Positions 22,349-31,439 of a stretch of 64,000 nucleotides of DNA are shown one piece after another. Numbering within the stretch: position 1 is the stretch's first letter; the number at the start of each line of letters is the position of its first letter. This DNA is from a virus. A program made the position numbers and the translations under genes. The stretch covers positions 20,880 through 84,879 of the IMG/VR virus record IMGVR_UViG_3300020445_000983; one strand, given 5' to 3'. The notes beneath the pieces were generated by a model. It did not search any database. It had not been told where the DNA came from and saw nothing but the letters and a program-made list of their open reading frames with translations.

Positions 22349-24442
22349 TTAGAAGCAGGTATCGAAGTCTGGATATTCGAATACCGTGGTTGGATAATCA
22401 ATGATATTTATCGAGGTTCCATCGAAGTTAATTGCGGTAAAGTCGAATGGATCGAATGTTGGAATATTACTTCCATCAATTGTGTAATCAATAGTAATTA
22501 CTTGTGGGTTAAAGATAGTAGGATCGACACCTGTACCGATGTTGACATTACCAGCAGAAAGAATTACTGTAATGGGAATACGATCTGTACCATCTGGAGT
22601 TTGCTGTACACTTATAGGACCCAAACAAACTTGTCCAGTCTTATAGTTAACTGTTCCAACCCCTTGCTTCAAAACAACTTCTGCCTCATCCAGTTTAGTA
22701 ACCATAATCAAAGAACCTTTACCGTCATCGCGAACGTTGACAGGTAAAAGTGCTGAAGTATCATTCTCAATGAATGTACTTGTACTTAAAACAGAATTGG
22801 TAGTAAGTTGTTGACTCTGTACGGCAAGATTAAGTAAATTCTCCGTATATCCTGTAGAATAGAAAATACCTGATTTAACAGCCGAGAATTTGGGTTCACA
22901 GGTAGATCCTGTACCACCTGCACCAGTAGTACCACCTGAAACATCACTAGGATTCAAAATTTCATTACCAAAGTCAACGCACTGAGTAAATGTTGACCCA
23001 AATGGGAACCCAGTAACGTTCATACCCAATGTCATCGTAGTAGTATTACCACTGATAGCATTATCAGAAGAATCAACCATAGTCTGAAATGCAGAACCAT
23101 CGATTCTTCCATTAAATCTATTCGCTGACCCTTGAGAATTGTATTGATCTATAGCACCCAGTACCTTCGTAGCAACTTCGTTATTGGATTGTGCTGTCTT
23201 AGTTCCGTCAAAGAAGACATAAGACTTAGGACGAATGTACAATGTTGTAGGATCAATGATGACTGGCTCAATAGCAGCCATTGAATACTTCAAAAGATCT
23301 GTTTTTATGCGCTTCTTGGTAGTTTCGTTTAAATTTGCACCGCTCTTAGTTCTTATGGCAATGTAAACCTTCCCATATACGGGTGGATATACACGCTCAC
23401 CACCATATGCCGTTACAGACTTTGCTGATGGATAAACGTTTTTAGTGATATATTCGTAGTCAGACTCTGTGACTGCCCTATTCTGGGATGAATATGCCCT
23501 TGGAGCGTTATACTTGATGCTTATAATATCTTCTCCTTCTTCACCAGACTGTGACGCATCTACAGTTGCCAATGATATGTTACCAGCTGGTACTAAGCGT
23601 CCTGTATTGTCAACTACGCGCCCAATAAAGTTAAATTTCTTACATCCGTTTGCTGCTGAACCATCTGTGCGTACATAGCGCATCTTAATGACTTCACCTG
23701 CAATCAGTTCGCGGCAAATAATACCATCTCCGAAAATAACCTGATATCTAAGGTCATCAGTTTCCTCAAGGAAGTAACCACGAGTAGTTCCATCGACATT
23801 AACAATGTTGGTAACACGATTATAAGTGTCGATCTCCTCTGACTGTGCGTTAGGTGAGATAGAAACATACAGTAACTCTGTATCAACATTATCAACAGGA
23901 ATCTCATACTTACGTTGTTTTACATCAGTTACGGTATACTTGTATTCTAATAGGTTACCTTGATATATTACTGTCTTCTTGAAATTAGCAATACCACTAG
24001 ATTGATCTACAGCAGCACTAATATCATTAGGTACAGTAAAGATGTATGATTGACCATCTACCGCAGACATAAAGACATCTCCTTTAGGGAGTGTACACTG
24101 TGCGGGATATATGGCACTATCACCAACAAATGTTGTTTGTACAGAGAAATTGATACACGCTTTAGATGCTTTAATAGATCTTGGTGTGTAATTTAACTGC
24201 TTTGCTATCTTAACTACGTTATCACGAATAGTGGCAGACTCAAGGAATGCCTCGTTCATACTCATATTCGCGTTAAACGAAGAGTAGTATGTGTTATATG
24301 CTAAAACATCTAATAGGTATGAAGCGGCTGAACCATCAAAGTCGTAATCGGTAAACTCTGTTCTAGTTCGAAGGTACGACCTAATAGACTCTTTAATTTC
24401 ACTAAAGTCTAGGGATGTTAAATTGGATGGTATCGCAGCCAT
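22349..24442 (-). CDS. gp6: Baseplate wedge subunit gp6
   Basis: 697 residues, recognisable as T4-like gp6, a wedge protein that forms the continuous inner ring of the contractile-tail baseplate. The N-terminal part carries the family pattern FSEIKESIRSYL, FDGSAASYLLDVLAYNT and NEAFLESATIRDNVVKIAKQ. The central and C-terminal part is longer than I would expect for T4 and includes a Gly/Thr-rich linker around residues 505-515. The ATG lies four bases after the gp25 stop, and the giant gene starts 14 bases beyond its own stop, so the three are very likely one transcript. Confidence 0.93.
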   Translation of the reverse strand: MAAIPSNLTSLDFSEIKESIRSYLRTRTEFTDYDFDGSAASYLLDVLAYNTYYSSFNANMSMNEAFLESATIRDNVVKIAKQLNYTPRSIKASKACINFSVQTTFVGDSAIYPAQCTLPKGDVFMSAVDGQSYIFTVPNDISAAVDQSSGIANFKKTVIYQGNLLEYKYTVTDVKQRKYEIPVDNVDTELLYVSISPNAQSEEIDTYNRVTNIVNVDGTTRGYFLEETDDLRYQVIFGDGIICRELIAGEVIKMRYVRTDGSAANGCKKFNFIGRVVDNTGRLVPAGNISLATVDASQSGEEGEDIISIKYNAPRAYSSQNRAVTESDYEYITKNVYPSAKSVTAYGGERVYPPVYGKVYIAIRTKSGANLNETTKKRIKTDLLKYSMAAIEPVIIDPTTLYIRPKSYVFFDGTKTAQSNNEVATKVLGAIDQYNSQGSANRFNGRIDGSAFQTMVDSSDNAISGNTTTMTLGMNVTGFPFGSTFTQCVDFGNEILNPSDVSGGTTGAGGTGSTCEPKFSAVKSGIFYSTGYTENLLNLAVQSQQLTTNSVLSTSTFIENDTSALLPVNVRDDGKGSLIMVTKLDEAEVVLKQGVGTVNYKTGQVCLGPISVQQTPDGTDRIPITVILSAGNVNIGTGVDPTIFNPQVITIDYTIDGSNIPTFDPFDFTAINFDGTSINIIDYPTTVFEYPDFDTCF
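22405..22412 (-). promoter_or_regulatory. Candidate late promoter before the giant gene
   Basis: GATAAATA on the minus strand, inside the 3' end of gp6 and about 70 bases upstream of the giant gene's ATG. It extends as GATAAATATC, the same decamer as the gp25 promoter. It also encodes part of gp6, so chance is possible. Confidence 0.4.
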
Positions 24443-24445
24443 TGA

Positions 24446-24859
24446 TTATGCACGTTCTAGTAGGAATTCAACAGATTGTACGAGAGTTTCACCTATAATT
24501 GTATAATCAATCTCTATATGTAGTGTGTTTTCGTCTGACTTGTCTGGAAATAGTCTGACCTGATTTAAACCTACTCTTGGTTCGAATCTAGTGACAACGT
24601 TCTTGATTTCCTCTTTAATTTCTTCAGCTACGAAGACATCAAAGGGTTCAAACAACATTTCTCTTAGACGAGAACCTTTCTTAGGTTGAAAAGGTCTTTC
24701 TGTATATCCTGTACTGACAAGATTACGAATAGACTGTTTTATGGCATTCTCGTTTTTCACCATAGAGAAGTCTTCGGTATTAGGGTTTGGTTTGAAACCA
24801 ATGCTAAAATCCCGAAATGCTCTGCTGAGAGATCTATCTGCCCTAAAGCGATATGCCAT
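24446..24859 (-). CDS. gp25: Baseplate wedge subunit gp25
   Basis: 137 residues, the usual size of the gp25/GPW sheath-initiator family. It shows the family features: an N-terminal SIGFKPNP segment, a central NLVSTGYTERPFQPKKGS block and LREMLFEPFD, then a beta-rich C-terminus ending VQSVEFLLERA. In T4 and related contractile systems this protein links the baseplate wedge to the tail sheath. The late promoter GATAAATA lies 26 bases upstream, inside the end of the preceding small gene. Confidence 0.95.
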   Translation of the reverse strand: MAYRFRADRSLSRAFRDFSIGFKPNPNTEDFSMVKNENAIKQSIRNLVSTGYTERPFQPKKGSRLREMLFEPFDVFVAEEIKEEIKNVVTRFEPRVGLNQVRLFPDKSDENTLHIEIDYTIIGETLVQSVEFLLERA

Positions 24860-25024
24860 TTAGTCTTTGTTATGTTTTTGCAGATATTTATCTGATCTTG
24901 GATCAGTTATTAGATACTTGCAATGTTCCCACCCATTCTCCTTGAATTCCTCACTCATATCGACAGGTCGCCTTACGGGACCTTTTGTCCATTCTGGAGG
25001 TACTTCTGGTTTAGAATTCGTCAT
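24860..25024 (-). CDS. Small conserved hypothetical protein before gp25
   Basis: 54 residues starting MTNSKPEVPPEW. The open frame extends six residues upstream, but the internal ATG at 25024 is preferred because a late-promoter motif ends 18 bases before it. Its stop touches the gp25 start. No domain is recognised. It is hydrophilic, with a Pro-rich N-terminus and a Lys/Asp-rich tail (SDKYLQKHNKD). Confidence 0.6.
   Translation of the reverse strand: MTNSKPEVPPEWTKGPVRRPVDMSEEFKENGWEHCKYLITDPRSDKYLQKHNKD
24885..24892 (-). promoter_or_regulatory. Late promoter for gp25-gp6
   Basis: GATAAATA on the minus strand, 26 bases before the gp25 ATG, matching the T4 late consensus TATAAATA at seven of eight positions. 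Confidence 0.65.
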
Positions 25025-25041
25025 AATTACCACACTCCACA

Positions 25042-25049
25042 CTATTTAG
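25042..25049 (-). promoter_or_regulatory. Candidate late promoter CTAAATAG
   Basis: CTAAATAG on the minus strand, 18 bases before the ATG at 25024, in the short divergent space between this gene and the plus-strand gene at 25089. The same variant occurs before other structural genes here (55273, and 42716 with a final C). Confidence 0.5.
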
Positions 25050-25088
25050 CGAGTTCTGTGCTATAGTACCTATAGTTAGTTAGAGAAA

Positions 25089-25241
25089 ATGCCAGTTAAG
25101 TCAAAAGCAGGATCTTGGGGTTCAAACATTTACATTGATCCACCAGCCAAAAAGACCAGACAAGGAAATAGCAAAAATACAAAATATGCTGCTACTAGCC
25201 GAAATAGTGCTAGAAAAGCATATAAAGGGCAGGGACATTAA
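25089..25241 (+). CDS. Small basic conserved cyanophage protein
   Basis: 50 residues, MPVKSKAGSWG, then NIYIDPPAKKTRQGN and a Lys/Arg/Ser-rich end (SARKAYKGQGH). I recognise it as a small protein that recurs in T4-like cyanophages next to baseplate genes; its function is unknown. It is one of very few plus-strand genes. Its stop overlaps the stop of the convergent PAAR-like gene by three bases. Confidence 0.75.
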   Translation: MPVKSKAGSWGSNIYIDPPAKKTRQGNSKNTKYAATSRNSARKAYKGQGH

Positions 25242-25771
25242 CCTGCCAGTACTGTAGCAGAGCCAAAAGCAACTACAGAACTACAAGGCCAACTCAATTT
25301 AGGTTTACCTGCTCCCAGAGGGTCGATTATTCGTATCACACGCCTCTTTAAGGCGAATACGGTAAAAGTAGTCGATTCAGCTACTCGGACGTGTCCTACG
25401 CCTCCCATATCCTCCATTGTGAGCAATCCACATAGTATAGGTGTTGGAATGATACAAGTTAACTTACCACAAGGACACAGATAGTTAATAATATTAGTTG
25501 TAACCGAAATGTGAGGTGTAAACGTATCCATTTCGAGCATAATCGGTAGTCTATGGACTAAAACCGTTGCTCGGAGTGGATTCATTGCTTCTAGAGGTAT
25601 TAGTGGTTGTGGTGGCCACCAACAAGTCTTATCTTTTATCGTAATACTATATGGAATCGGTGGAGATCCACAAGGTTGTGTACTATGAATAGTCGCAGGA
25701 ATAGGTATCCCGTGTCCCGAACACGGAAGTCCATTATGAAATGAAACTGGTCGTAAAACTCCTAATGCCAT
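25238..25771 (-). CDS. PAAR-like baseplate spike-tip candidate
   Basis: 177 residues. Three stretches look like PAAR repeats: NGLPCSGHG near the N-terminus; a middle ATVLVHRLPIMLEMDTFTPH block, resembling VxVNGxPAxRxGDxxTPH; and a C-terminal RIIDPLGAG followed by CSSVVAFGSATVLAG, resembling the family's GDP...CGSVVxxGSxTVxxG. PAAR proteins such as T4 gp5.4 sharpen and close the central spike of contractile machines. The start overlaps the stop of the upstream tail gene (TAATG), and gp25-gp6 follow, which fits a baseplate role. Cys-rich positions near residues 17, 33 and 98-105 could bind metal. A search is needed to confirm the family. Confidence 0.6.
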   Translation of the reverse strand: MALGVLRPVSFHNGLPCSGHGIPIPATIHSTQPCGSPPIPYSITIKDKTCWWPPQPLIPLEAMNPLRATVLVHRLPIMLEMDTFTPHISVTTNIINYLCPCGKLTCIIPTPILCGLLTMEDMGGVGHVRVAESTTFTVFALKRRVIRIIDPLGAGKPKLSWPCSSVVAFGSATVLAG

Positions 25772-28700
25772 TACTTAACGTCAAATGTTAAATCGCACTC
25801 ATCAAAATATGGGTTACCAAAAGTATTTAGTGAATCGTCTAATAATGTTGCACCTGCGCCGCCCCAGTTCCTATAGTTGAGAGACCCCTCATAAGGTCCC
25901 ATTTCCATATGGTTCTCTGCATTAACCAATTTAGGGGGAACAGCAATTGCAGCGTGTGTAACCTCTTCTAGTGCCTTTCCACAAGGTGATGCTACAACAG
26001 GTGGTGAAGAACAAGGATTATCTGCTGCTATTGCATTACCATCGCTATCATAACCTGCATTTACATCCAAAACACCATCTACAACAAAATTGTGCCAGCA
26101 CGGATTAGGGAATTTACCACCAGAACAACTTGATAAGGTTACACTATTGTAGGTTACAGTGTTAGTTTGTCCTGTAGGTTGACCGTTACCATCAACTTGT
26201 TGCTGTACTATAGTCTGTGTAGCCCATCCAGTGTAATTTCCAGCACCAGCCCACGTTTCAAACTGCTCAAGTTCGGTCATATTTGAAAGTCCGTAATCAT
26301 ATGTCTGCTCATCCCCTCCAATTGGAGCAAAAGTGTACTGTCCTGGAGAAGATTCGTAACATCTTCCCTTTGCTTGACCATTACTACAAGGGTGTGAGTT
26401 CTTAATATCACCTGAAATCTCGGTAACACGTGGTCTTAATGTGGCAGGATCACCCATACTCTTCAAGAAATTGAGAAATTCCGTGTTTGCAGTTGCTCCA
26501 GCACCAGAGACATCACCTTCAAATTGTATACTAACTCGAATTCTTGCCATTTCTCGCTTAGAACCGCAATATTTAAAGGGCATATACCCAAATACCTTCT
26601 CAACTCCGTTTTCATCTAATGAAGTATACGGACAAGGTATGTCAAAAAAGCGTCTAACCTGATACATTTTAGGTTGTCCCACCTCTACACATCCGCTAGG
26701 GTAGATTCCTGCCATCCCAGAAGACATTTTTTTCTCTACGGTACCTGAAACTGGTGCAGATTGCTTCCAAGTATTGCTAATCCACTCATTATTGGTGTTC
26801 CAATCTGGCGCAAGTGTCCTTAGTTGTCCAAAAACTGCCTCTTCATCCCAATTTCTAGCCCAATCTGTCCAACCTACACCTGAATCTGGCTGAAAACAGT
26901 TATTTGGAATAACTTCACCACAGAATTTCGTCTTTTCTTCTGTATCAACATCCGTCATTGTCAAATATCCACGCTTTACACTCGTTTCTTTGTTCTTATT
27001 GTACTCTTCGAACATACCTTGCATATCTTTTCTGTTCGATTCTAGTTTTTGGTTGGCTTCAGGAGCATCTCCACCAAATTTTTCAGTAGATTTAGCAAAT
27101 TCGTTCTCATATGGTAGGTTTCCTTCACCCACAAAGGTATCAACACGAGTATCTGACTCTCTATCAACCACAACAATACGAGGTACAAAGTTGGGAGGGT
27201 ACCCATCACCAGCATCCGTAATTATAACTTGATCAATACAACCTAATTCATCCACTGTTGCTCTAACTTTAGCTTGTTTTAGCACTCCAGTGAAGTCTGA
27301 CTCAGTAGTGTACTGTTGATTACTAATATCTGCAGCAGTTTGACGGAAATTATCTTCAGAACGTCCGTAATCAAGTGTATTAGTCATCTCTAACTGCACT
27401 TCTGTCGAAGTATCGCTAGTAAAAGACTCATTTACGTTTTTTGCGGGATCTATGAACCCCTGATCACGTAAAACTTCGGGAATTTCAATAGAAATCTCTG
27501 GAGACTTGTATCCAGACCCCGCATTAATGATTTGTATACTCGCTAACTTACCCTGAGCATTTGTAATTCCGTGCATTTCTGCTACATCAATAGATCTTTG
27601 AGGAATTAGTGCATCTGGGTCAACATTGACTCTAGTATATGCTACTTTCTTCGGAAATTCATATACACCAAATACTGCACCTTTATCTTGTATACCAAAA
27701 CCAGCTAGCGCAATAATAGTACCACTATTTTGTGAGGTATACGTATTATTGTACACAAATGCGCCACCATTGCCTTCTGCTTGTAATTGTGTCAATTCCA
27801 TATACCCACAATTCATCTCATCACCAAAATATCGCACTGCAGTAATCATCCATCCGTTAATACGCTCTCCTATAGCAAAGAATCCCGTAGATGAAGTATA
27901 TCTGAAGAATAAACGATGATCATCAGTACCAGCAGTCCAAAATGACTCTGCTCCACCTGGAGTTTGGTCGGGAACGTCCACAAATAGCCTTGTTTTCTTC
28001 GTTACCCACGCAGATTCCTTAATTTGGTAATTATATGAGTGAAAATCACGTGTTACTGTACAAGGATCGTTTTGATAGTCTTGTTGGCAACAATTTGCAT
28101 CAGAAGTAACCATATTAATGCCATATATGGGTCCATTCCACGGATATGACGCATCATAGAGGTAATATACGAATTGACCCTCAAAAGCGTCGTGAAAACC
28201 GAGGAATTTGGGCACAGCTGCCTTAACTGCCCCATTTTTGCCATAAAACCACTCAAAATGGGCAGAATCGGTCAATATTTCGGCATTATCGGGGTCTCCC
28301 CACCCTTTTACGCAAGGAACGTCCCCTTTTTCGAGCAAATAGTCGTCTGTAGTGAAGGTTCCGTTCTGTTGGTAGTCCCAATCGTACCATCCACTCCTAT
28401 CAACTTCACCAGTGTCGTGTGGTTTTCCAACTTCTATGATTCTTGCACTCTTTCTTGGTCCAGTTGAAGTCATCACATAACCCACTATCCCAACATATTG
28501 GTACTCTTCATTCATAGGGTCTTTGGGGTCAGGGAGACCAGGAACACCTGTCTGAAGGTTAACCTCGAATTGTGGTCTTAGAGTATAGAGGTGATCTGGT
28601 CCTTTGTAGTTGGCAGGAGCAAGGTACTCTAGTAATGGTAGGACTTGTTCTCCTGGTACCAGTGTCCCAGATGCTACTGCTGCTGCTTCAGATGTGAAAA

Positions 28701-29547
28701 TATATCCTAGTAGTTCTTGTCCTGATCCTGTGGTCATATATGTGTCATTGCCTGTACTATTCCAATTATTGTATAACGGTGTAGTACCGCCTATTGGTTC
28801 ATCCTCTACAGTAAAATAGAATTTACTCTTTTGTCTGGGTTCTCTATTGTATGATCTCCACTCGTGTTTGACCTCTCTTACCTCCTTCTCCTTATAGTAT
28901 GCGTGATCTCTTAGCAATCCACTGTAGTAACGGTATATTACTGTACGCTCTGTACCACACGTGTTACCAACACCTACGATCATTACTCGCGCATTACAAT
29001 CAGTGCCGTGGTTATCTTTGAAGCATAATTTCTTATTACTGTCCTGCACCAGAAGACCACCATAGCCTGTACCACCAGTTATAGTAGCATTGTATGTTGT
29101 ACCACCTACTACGTTCATAGTAGCCGAAGCAGAACCAGAGTAGTTACTGCCTTGGGTAAATGTTATATCTCCGACTTGATACGTACCTAAAGCGGTACCT
29201 GCTGTATTTGGGTTATCACTCCACGCGAAATCCAGTTGTATTGTACTATTACCAGTACCACCACATACAAGATTACCACTAGCATCAAATGTAGCGGTAA
29301 CGTTAGTAGCATTATTACCAGGTAAGGGTAAGCATATCTCTTCCTTCTCTCCAATATAAAACACTTCATCTTTACCTAGGCGATATCCTCCCTCACCTTC
29401 TCCATCAAAGGTAATCTTATAATTTGCGGGTACGTTCTTTAATCCGTCATTAGGACCACCGCCACCATCATTATAGGTGACTTTATAGTCCTGTGAATCA
29501 ATCGGGTTCTTGAAGCTCCTGCCCGTCTCTAGGATGTACGCTGGCAA
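25771..29547 (-). CDS. Large tail/baseplate virion protein, TTG start
   Basis: 1258 residues. The frame is closed by a stop three codons upstream, and the first usable codon is TTG at 29547 (MPAYILETGRSF), so a non-ATG start is likely. A CTAAATAC late-promoter motif lies about 24 bases upstream. Residues of roughly 210-360 carry Y/D/H-rich segments (YRYYSGLLRDHAYY, GPDHLYTL) reminiscent of the DUF5648 repeat, and a GSGY-type unit (IQIINAGSGYKSPEIS) occurs near residue 690. The C-terminal third has several Cys pairs. It sits between a small coiled-coil protein and the PAAR-like gene, with single-base overlap at the 3' end, so it is probably a baseplate or tail component. I do not recognise a T4 equivalent. 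Confidence 0.75.
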   Translation of the reverse strand: MPAYILETGRSFKNPIDSQDYKVTYNDGGGGPNDGLKNVPANYKITFDGEGEGGYRLGKDEVFYIGEKEEICLPLPGNNATNVTATFDASGNLVCGGTGNSTIQLDFAWSDNPNTAGTALGTYQVGDITFTQGSNYSGSASATMNVVGGTTYNATITGGTGYGGLLVQDSNKKLCFKDNHGTDCNARVMIVGVGNTCGTERTVIYRYYSGLLRDHAYYKEKEVREVKHEWRSYNREPRQKSKFYFTVEDEPIGGTTPLYNNWNSTGNDTYMTTGSGQELLGYIFTSEAAAVASGTLVPGEQVLPLLEYLAPANYKGPDHLYTLRPQFEVNLQTGVPGLPDPKDPMNEEYQYVGIVGYVMTSTGPRKSARIIEVGKPHDTGEVDRSGWYDWDYQQNGTFTTDDYLLEKGDVPCVKGWGDPDNAEILTDSAHFEWFYGKNGAVKAAVPKFLGFHDAFEGQFVYYLYDASYPWNGPIYGINMVTSDANCCQQDYQNDPCTVTRDFHSYNYQIKESAWVTKKTRLFVDVPDQTPGGAESFWTAGTDDHRLFFRYTSSTGFFAIGERINGWMITAVRYFGDEMNCGYMELTQLQAEGNGGAFVYNNTYTSQNSGTIIALAGFGIQDKGAVFGVYEFPKKVAYTRVNVDPDALIPQRSIDVAEMHGITNAQGKLASIQIINAGSGYKSPEISIEIPEVLRDQGFIDPAKNVNESFTSDTSTEVQLEMTNTLDYGRSEDNFRQTAADISNQQYTTESDFTGVLKQAKVRATVDELGCIDQVIITDAGDGYPPNFVPRIVVVDRESDTRVDTFVGEGNLPYENEFAKSTEKFGGDAPEANQKLESNRKDMQGMFEEYNKNKETSVKRGYLTMTDVDTEEKTKFCGEVIPNNCFQPDSGVGWTDWARNWDEEAVFGQLRTLAPDWNTNNEWISNTWKQSAPVSGTVEKKMSSGMAGIYPSGCVEVGQPKMYQVRRFFDIPCPYTSLDENGVEKVFGYMPFKYCGSKREMARIRVSIQFEGDVSGAGATANTEFLNFLKSMGDPATLRPRVTEISGDIKNSHPCSNGQAKGRCYESSPGQYTFAPIGGDEQTYDYGLSNMTELEQFETWAGAGNYTGWATQTIVQQQVDGNGQPTGQTNTVTYNSVTLSSCSGGKFPNPCWHNFVVDGVLDVNAGYDSDGNAIAADNPCSSPPVVASPCGKALEEVTHAAIAVPPKLVNAENHMEMGPYEGSLNYRNWGGAGATLLDDSLNTFGNPYFDECDLTFDVK

Positions 29548-29842
29548 GTTGGTCTATACGCTGTTCAAGAGTATTTAGTCTGTCGAATAGAGTATCAAAT
29601 AACTGAGTTAGGTTACTATGTTTATCATCTCCAGGTATCTTATACTGTATCATATCTGCACCACGTCCTAACATCTGCTCCATACCTGCTATACGTTCAG
29701 CTAGGTTAGTTGCAGTCTTTGCTATCATCTCAAATCTCCATTCGTTCTCTTCCTCTATATTAGCGAACTCAGGGATCTGTACCTGTGGTTTACCAGGTTG
29801 TTGGTAGTTTGGTTGTTGATCACTAGGATACTTTATGTCCAT
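29498..29842 (-). CDS. Small coiled-coil hypothetical protein
   Basis: 114 residues. The N-terminus is Gln/Pro-rich (MDIKYPSDQQPNYQQPGK). The rest has two probable helical stretches, NEWRFEMIAKTATNLAERI and LFDTLFDRLNTLEQRIDQLA, with heptad-like hydrophobic spacing. It starts on the stop of the 2OG oxygenase gene (TAATG) and overlaps the next gene by 50 bases, so the genes are translationally linked. Function unknown. Confidence 0.7.
   Translation of the reverse strand: MDIKYPSDQQPNYQQPGKPQVQIPEFANIEEENEWRFEMIAKTATNLAERIAGMEQMLGRGADMIQYKIPGDDKHSNLTQLFDTLFDRLNTLEQRIDQLASVHPRDGQELQEPD
29571..29578 (-). promoter_or_regulatory. Candidate late promoter CTAAATAC
   Basis: CTAAATAC on the minus strand, inside the preceding gene and about 24 bases before the TTG start of the large tail protein. 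Position and sequence match the other late-promoter candidates. Confidence 0.45.
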
Positions 29843-30414
29843 TAGAAATAATTAATGTTGAGTACAACACGGAATTTCTCATCCGTGCAAGATGTTCCAG
29901 CGTGCGGAGTACCTACGGGGAACTTAATCACCCTATTAGCAACCGACTCTACCTTGGGACCATCCTGGAAGAATGTATATCCGTTATTATCATTTAGGTA
30001 GAAGACTGCTGTTGTGGCACCATTAAACTGGTCCTCACCATACTCTCCACAGTCAGTATGATAATCATATTCTATCAGATTATCGGTATGGTGGTTTAGG
30101 TTTGCTTTTATTCTTATCAGTGCTCTGGGCTTCAATGCTTTAATTATAGGTAACAGGTATTCGTAGAACTCGTTCTGGGGTTGTCCTCCTGCATACAGAT
30201 AGTTTACCATCTGCCAATTATAGATCTCCTTCGCTTGTAACTCAGGGTCTACCATACGTGCTACGTGCATCACCTTCGCTTGGTTCACAAACCACGGAAA
30301 GTCCTGCCCACAGAAGCACGCTTGCATCTTAAGAAAGTCTTCCGTCTTAAGGAAGTTATCTTTCTTCAGGATAATATTATCCTTTACTATATCAACAGTT
30401 TCGAAAATTTCCAT
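29842..30414 (-). CDS. 2OG-Fe(II) oxygenase, HxD type
   Basis: 190 residues from the ATG at 30414; a GTG nine codons upstream is possible. The jelly-roll core has the iron triad His119-x-Asp121 (YDYHTD) and His171 (FPVGTPHAG), with Arg182 (KFRVVLNINYF) placed to bind 2-oxoglutarate. The family hydroxylates proteins or small molecules; the substrate here is unknown. It is the first gene of the baseplate transcript and overlaps the next gene by one base. It is separate from the oxygenase cluster at 42-48 kb and belongs to the HxD set, like those at 44020 and 47826. Confidence 0.8.
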   Translation of the reverse strand: MEIFETVDIVKDNIILKKDNFLKTEDFLKMQACFCGQDFPWFVNQAKVMHVARMVDPELQAKEIYNWQMVNYLYAGGQPQNEFYEYLLPIIKALKPRALIRIKANLNHHTDNLIEYDYHTDCGEYGEDQFNGATTAVFYLNDNNGYTFFQDGPKVESVANRVIKFPVGTPHAGTSCTDEKFRVVLNINYF

Positions 30415-30457
30415 AATAGTTACGACGCTCGCGGGGTACACTTCAAAGGGTATTAGT

Positions 30458-30643
30458 TTATTCTAAGAAATCATCGCCAGCCTCCAATTTCTCTCGTATA
30501 CTTCTCCACGTTGCTTGTACCTTTCTAAGGGGGTTTCCACCACAAACTTCAGCCTTATACAATAGACACCACTTGCCTGAATTGCAAATAAGCTGACGTT
30601 CTTCCTTTGTAAAAGTGGCTGTCCACTCAGTCTGGTCGGGCAT
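30458..30643 (-). CDS. Small hypothetical protein
   Basis: 61 residues, MPDQTEWTATFTKEERQL, with two central Cys and a basic C-terminal helix-like stretch (RKVQATWRSIREKLEAGDD). A competing frame at 30463-30654 is about as long, but its composition is less protein-like. AAAGG directly precedes this ATG. Function unknown. Confidence 0.5.
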   Translation of the reverse strand: MPDQTEWTATFTKEERQLICNSGKWCLLYKAEVCGGNPLRKVQATWRSIREKLEAGDDFLE

Positions 30644-30685
30644 CCTTTAAACAATCACAGAATCATTATAACACATAATTGAGTG

Positions 30686-30850
30686 TTAGTCAGTATCTTT
30701 GACAAATTTGGCAGTACTGTCATCAATCTCATATGTGAGGACATCAGATGGTAACCATCCCAAATCTTCGGTTAAGTCATCTGGTAGAATGATGTACAAT
30801 TCGCCTGTGTGATCGTTTTCTTGGATTGTAGTAGTAAATCTTCTAGACAT
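30686..30850 (-). CDS. Small acidic protein with AbrB-like N-terminus
   Basis: 54 residues, MSRRFTTTIQENDHTGELYI, then LPDDLTEDLGWLPSDVLTYEI. The order beta strand, GELYIxLPxxLxxxLGWxxxDxLxYxI resembles SpoVT/AbrB swapped-hairpin proteins. I recall similar short proteins in T4-like cyanophages. The ATG overlaps the 3' end of the upstream gene at 30843. Confidence 0.55.
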   Translation of the reverse strand: MSRRFTTTIQENDHTGELYIILPDDLTEDLGWLPSDVLTYEIDDSTAKFVKDTD

Positions 30851-31262
30851 TCTTTTTTCGTATTACATACCTGATCAAAGGTATATAGGTATCTATCTTT
30901 TCAACTTTACTGATATCATATGCTTTATGGTGTATCATATACCTGTCTCCGATATACGCTGCACCGTGTGAAACTCTTTTTCCTGTGAAGTCCATTAGCA
31001 ACAAATCTAAGACGTTGAGAGAAGATACGTCTAGGGTATCCTTCGAACTGTCATAGGTACACTCCCAGTCTTCGCCTTCCCACAACTCCTTCATAAAACT
31101 TCTAGCGGTGAAAGAGTAGTCTTCTTTACATTCGTGGTATCCGAGGTCTACACCCATATCGTACAATAGCGTGAAGCATCCCCCACCCTTCTGTTTCTTC
31201 CAAGGGCGACCAAGGTACTTCGAGTACTGCTCCTCATATTTTTTGATTAACTTATCTGACAT
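30843..31262 (-). CDS. Possible NlpC/P60-like cysteine peptidase
   Basis: 139 residues. A Gly-Gly-Cys helix start (KGGGCFTLLYDMGVDLGY), a strand with His (SHGAAYIGDRYMIHH) and the size are compatible with an NlpC/P60 fold, whose catalytic Cys begins a helix and whose His lies in an HxGxYxG strand. The classic DCSG motif is absent, so this is tentative. If right, it could cleave peptidoglycan stems. A GTAAAA spacer follows a CAGGG possible ribosome site before the ATG. Confidence 0.4.
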   Translation of the reverse strand: MSDKLIKKYEEQYSKYLGRPWKKQKGGGCFTLLYDMGVDLGYHECKEDYSFTARSFMKELWEGEDWECTYDSSKDTLDVSSLNVLDLLLMDFTGKRVSHGAAYIGDRYMIHHKAYDISKVEKIDTYIPLIRYVIRKKNV

Positions 31263-31439
31263 TTTTTACCCTGGGAAATTTTTTTGTATATAGGGGGACC
31301 CTAATCGCGATTTCGATAATATACTCGTCCCTATACTTTTGTAGGTTACACTAATGCAACTTTTTTAATATGTCAAAATGTTACTTAGTGCCTACACGAG
31401 TTTGTGTTACTTAGTGGGTGCAATCCTACTCCATTTGTG
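31263..31439. other. 177-base intergenic leader with short direct repeats
   Basis: No gene is seen. It contains TGTTACTTAGTG twice, 24 bases apart (about 31379 and 31403), and a TATATTAT sequence on the minus strand near 31316 that could be a -10 element for the gene at 31262. Its left part is T/A-rich. Confidence 0.4.

Noticed and set aside
24575-24600. GGTTCGAATC, resembling a tRNA T-loop
   Set aside because: It lies inside gp25 coding sequence, and no acceptor or anticodon arms flank it.
30463-30654. Alternative 63-codon frame over the gene at 30458
   Set aside because: Its composition is less protein-like, and AAAGG directly precedes the other ATG; I chose the frame at 30458-30643, with moderate confidence.
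31295-31320. TAGGG/CCCTA short inverted repeat before the gene at 31262
   Set aside because: The stem has only five bases with no T-run, so it is not called a terminator.
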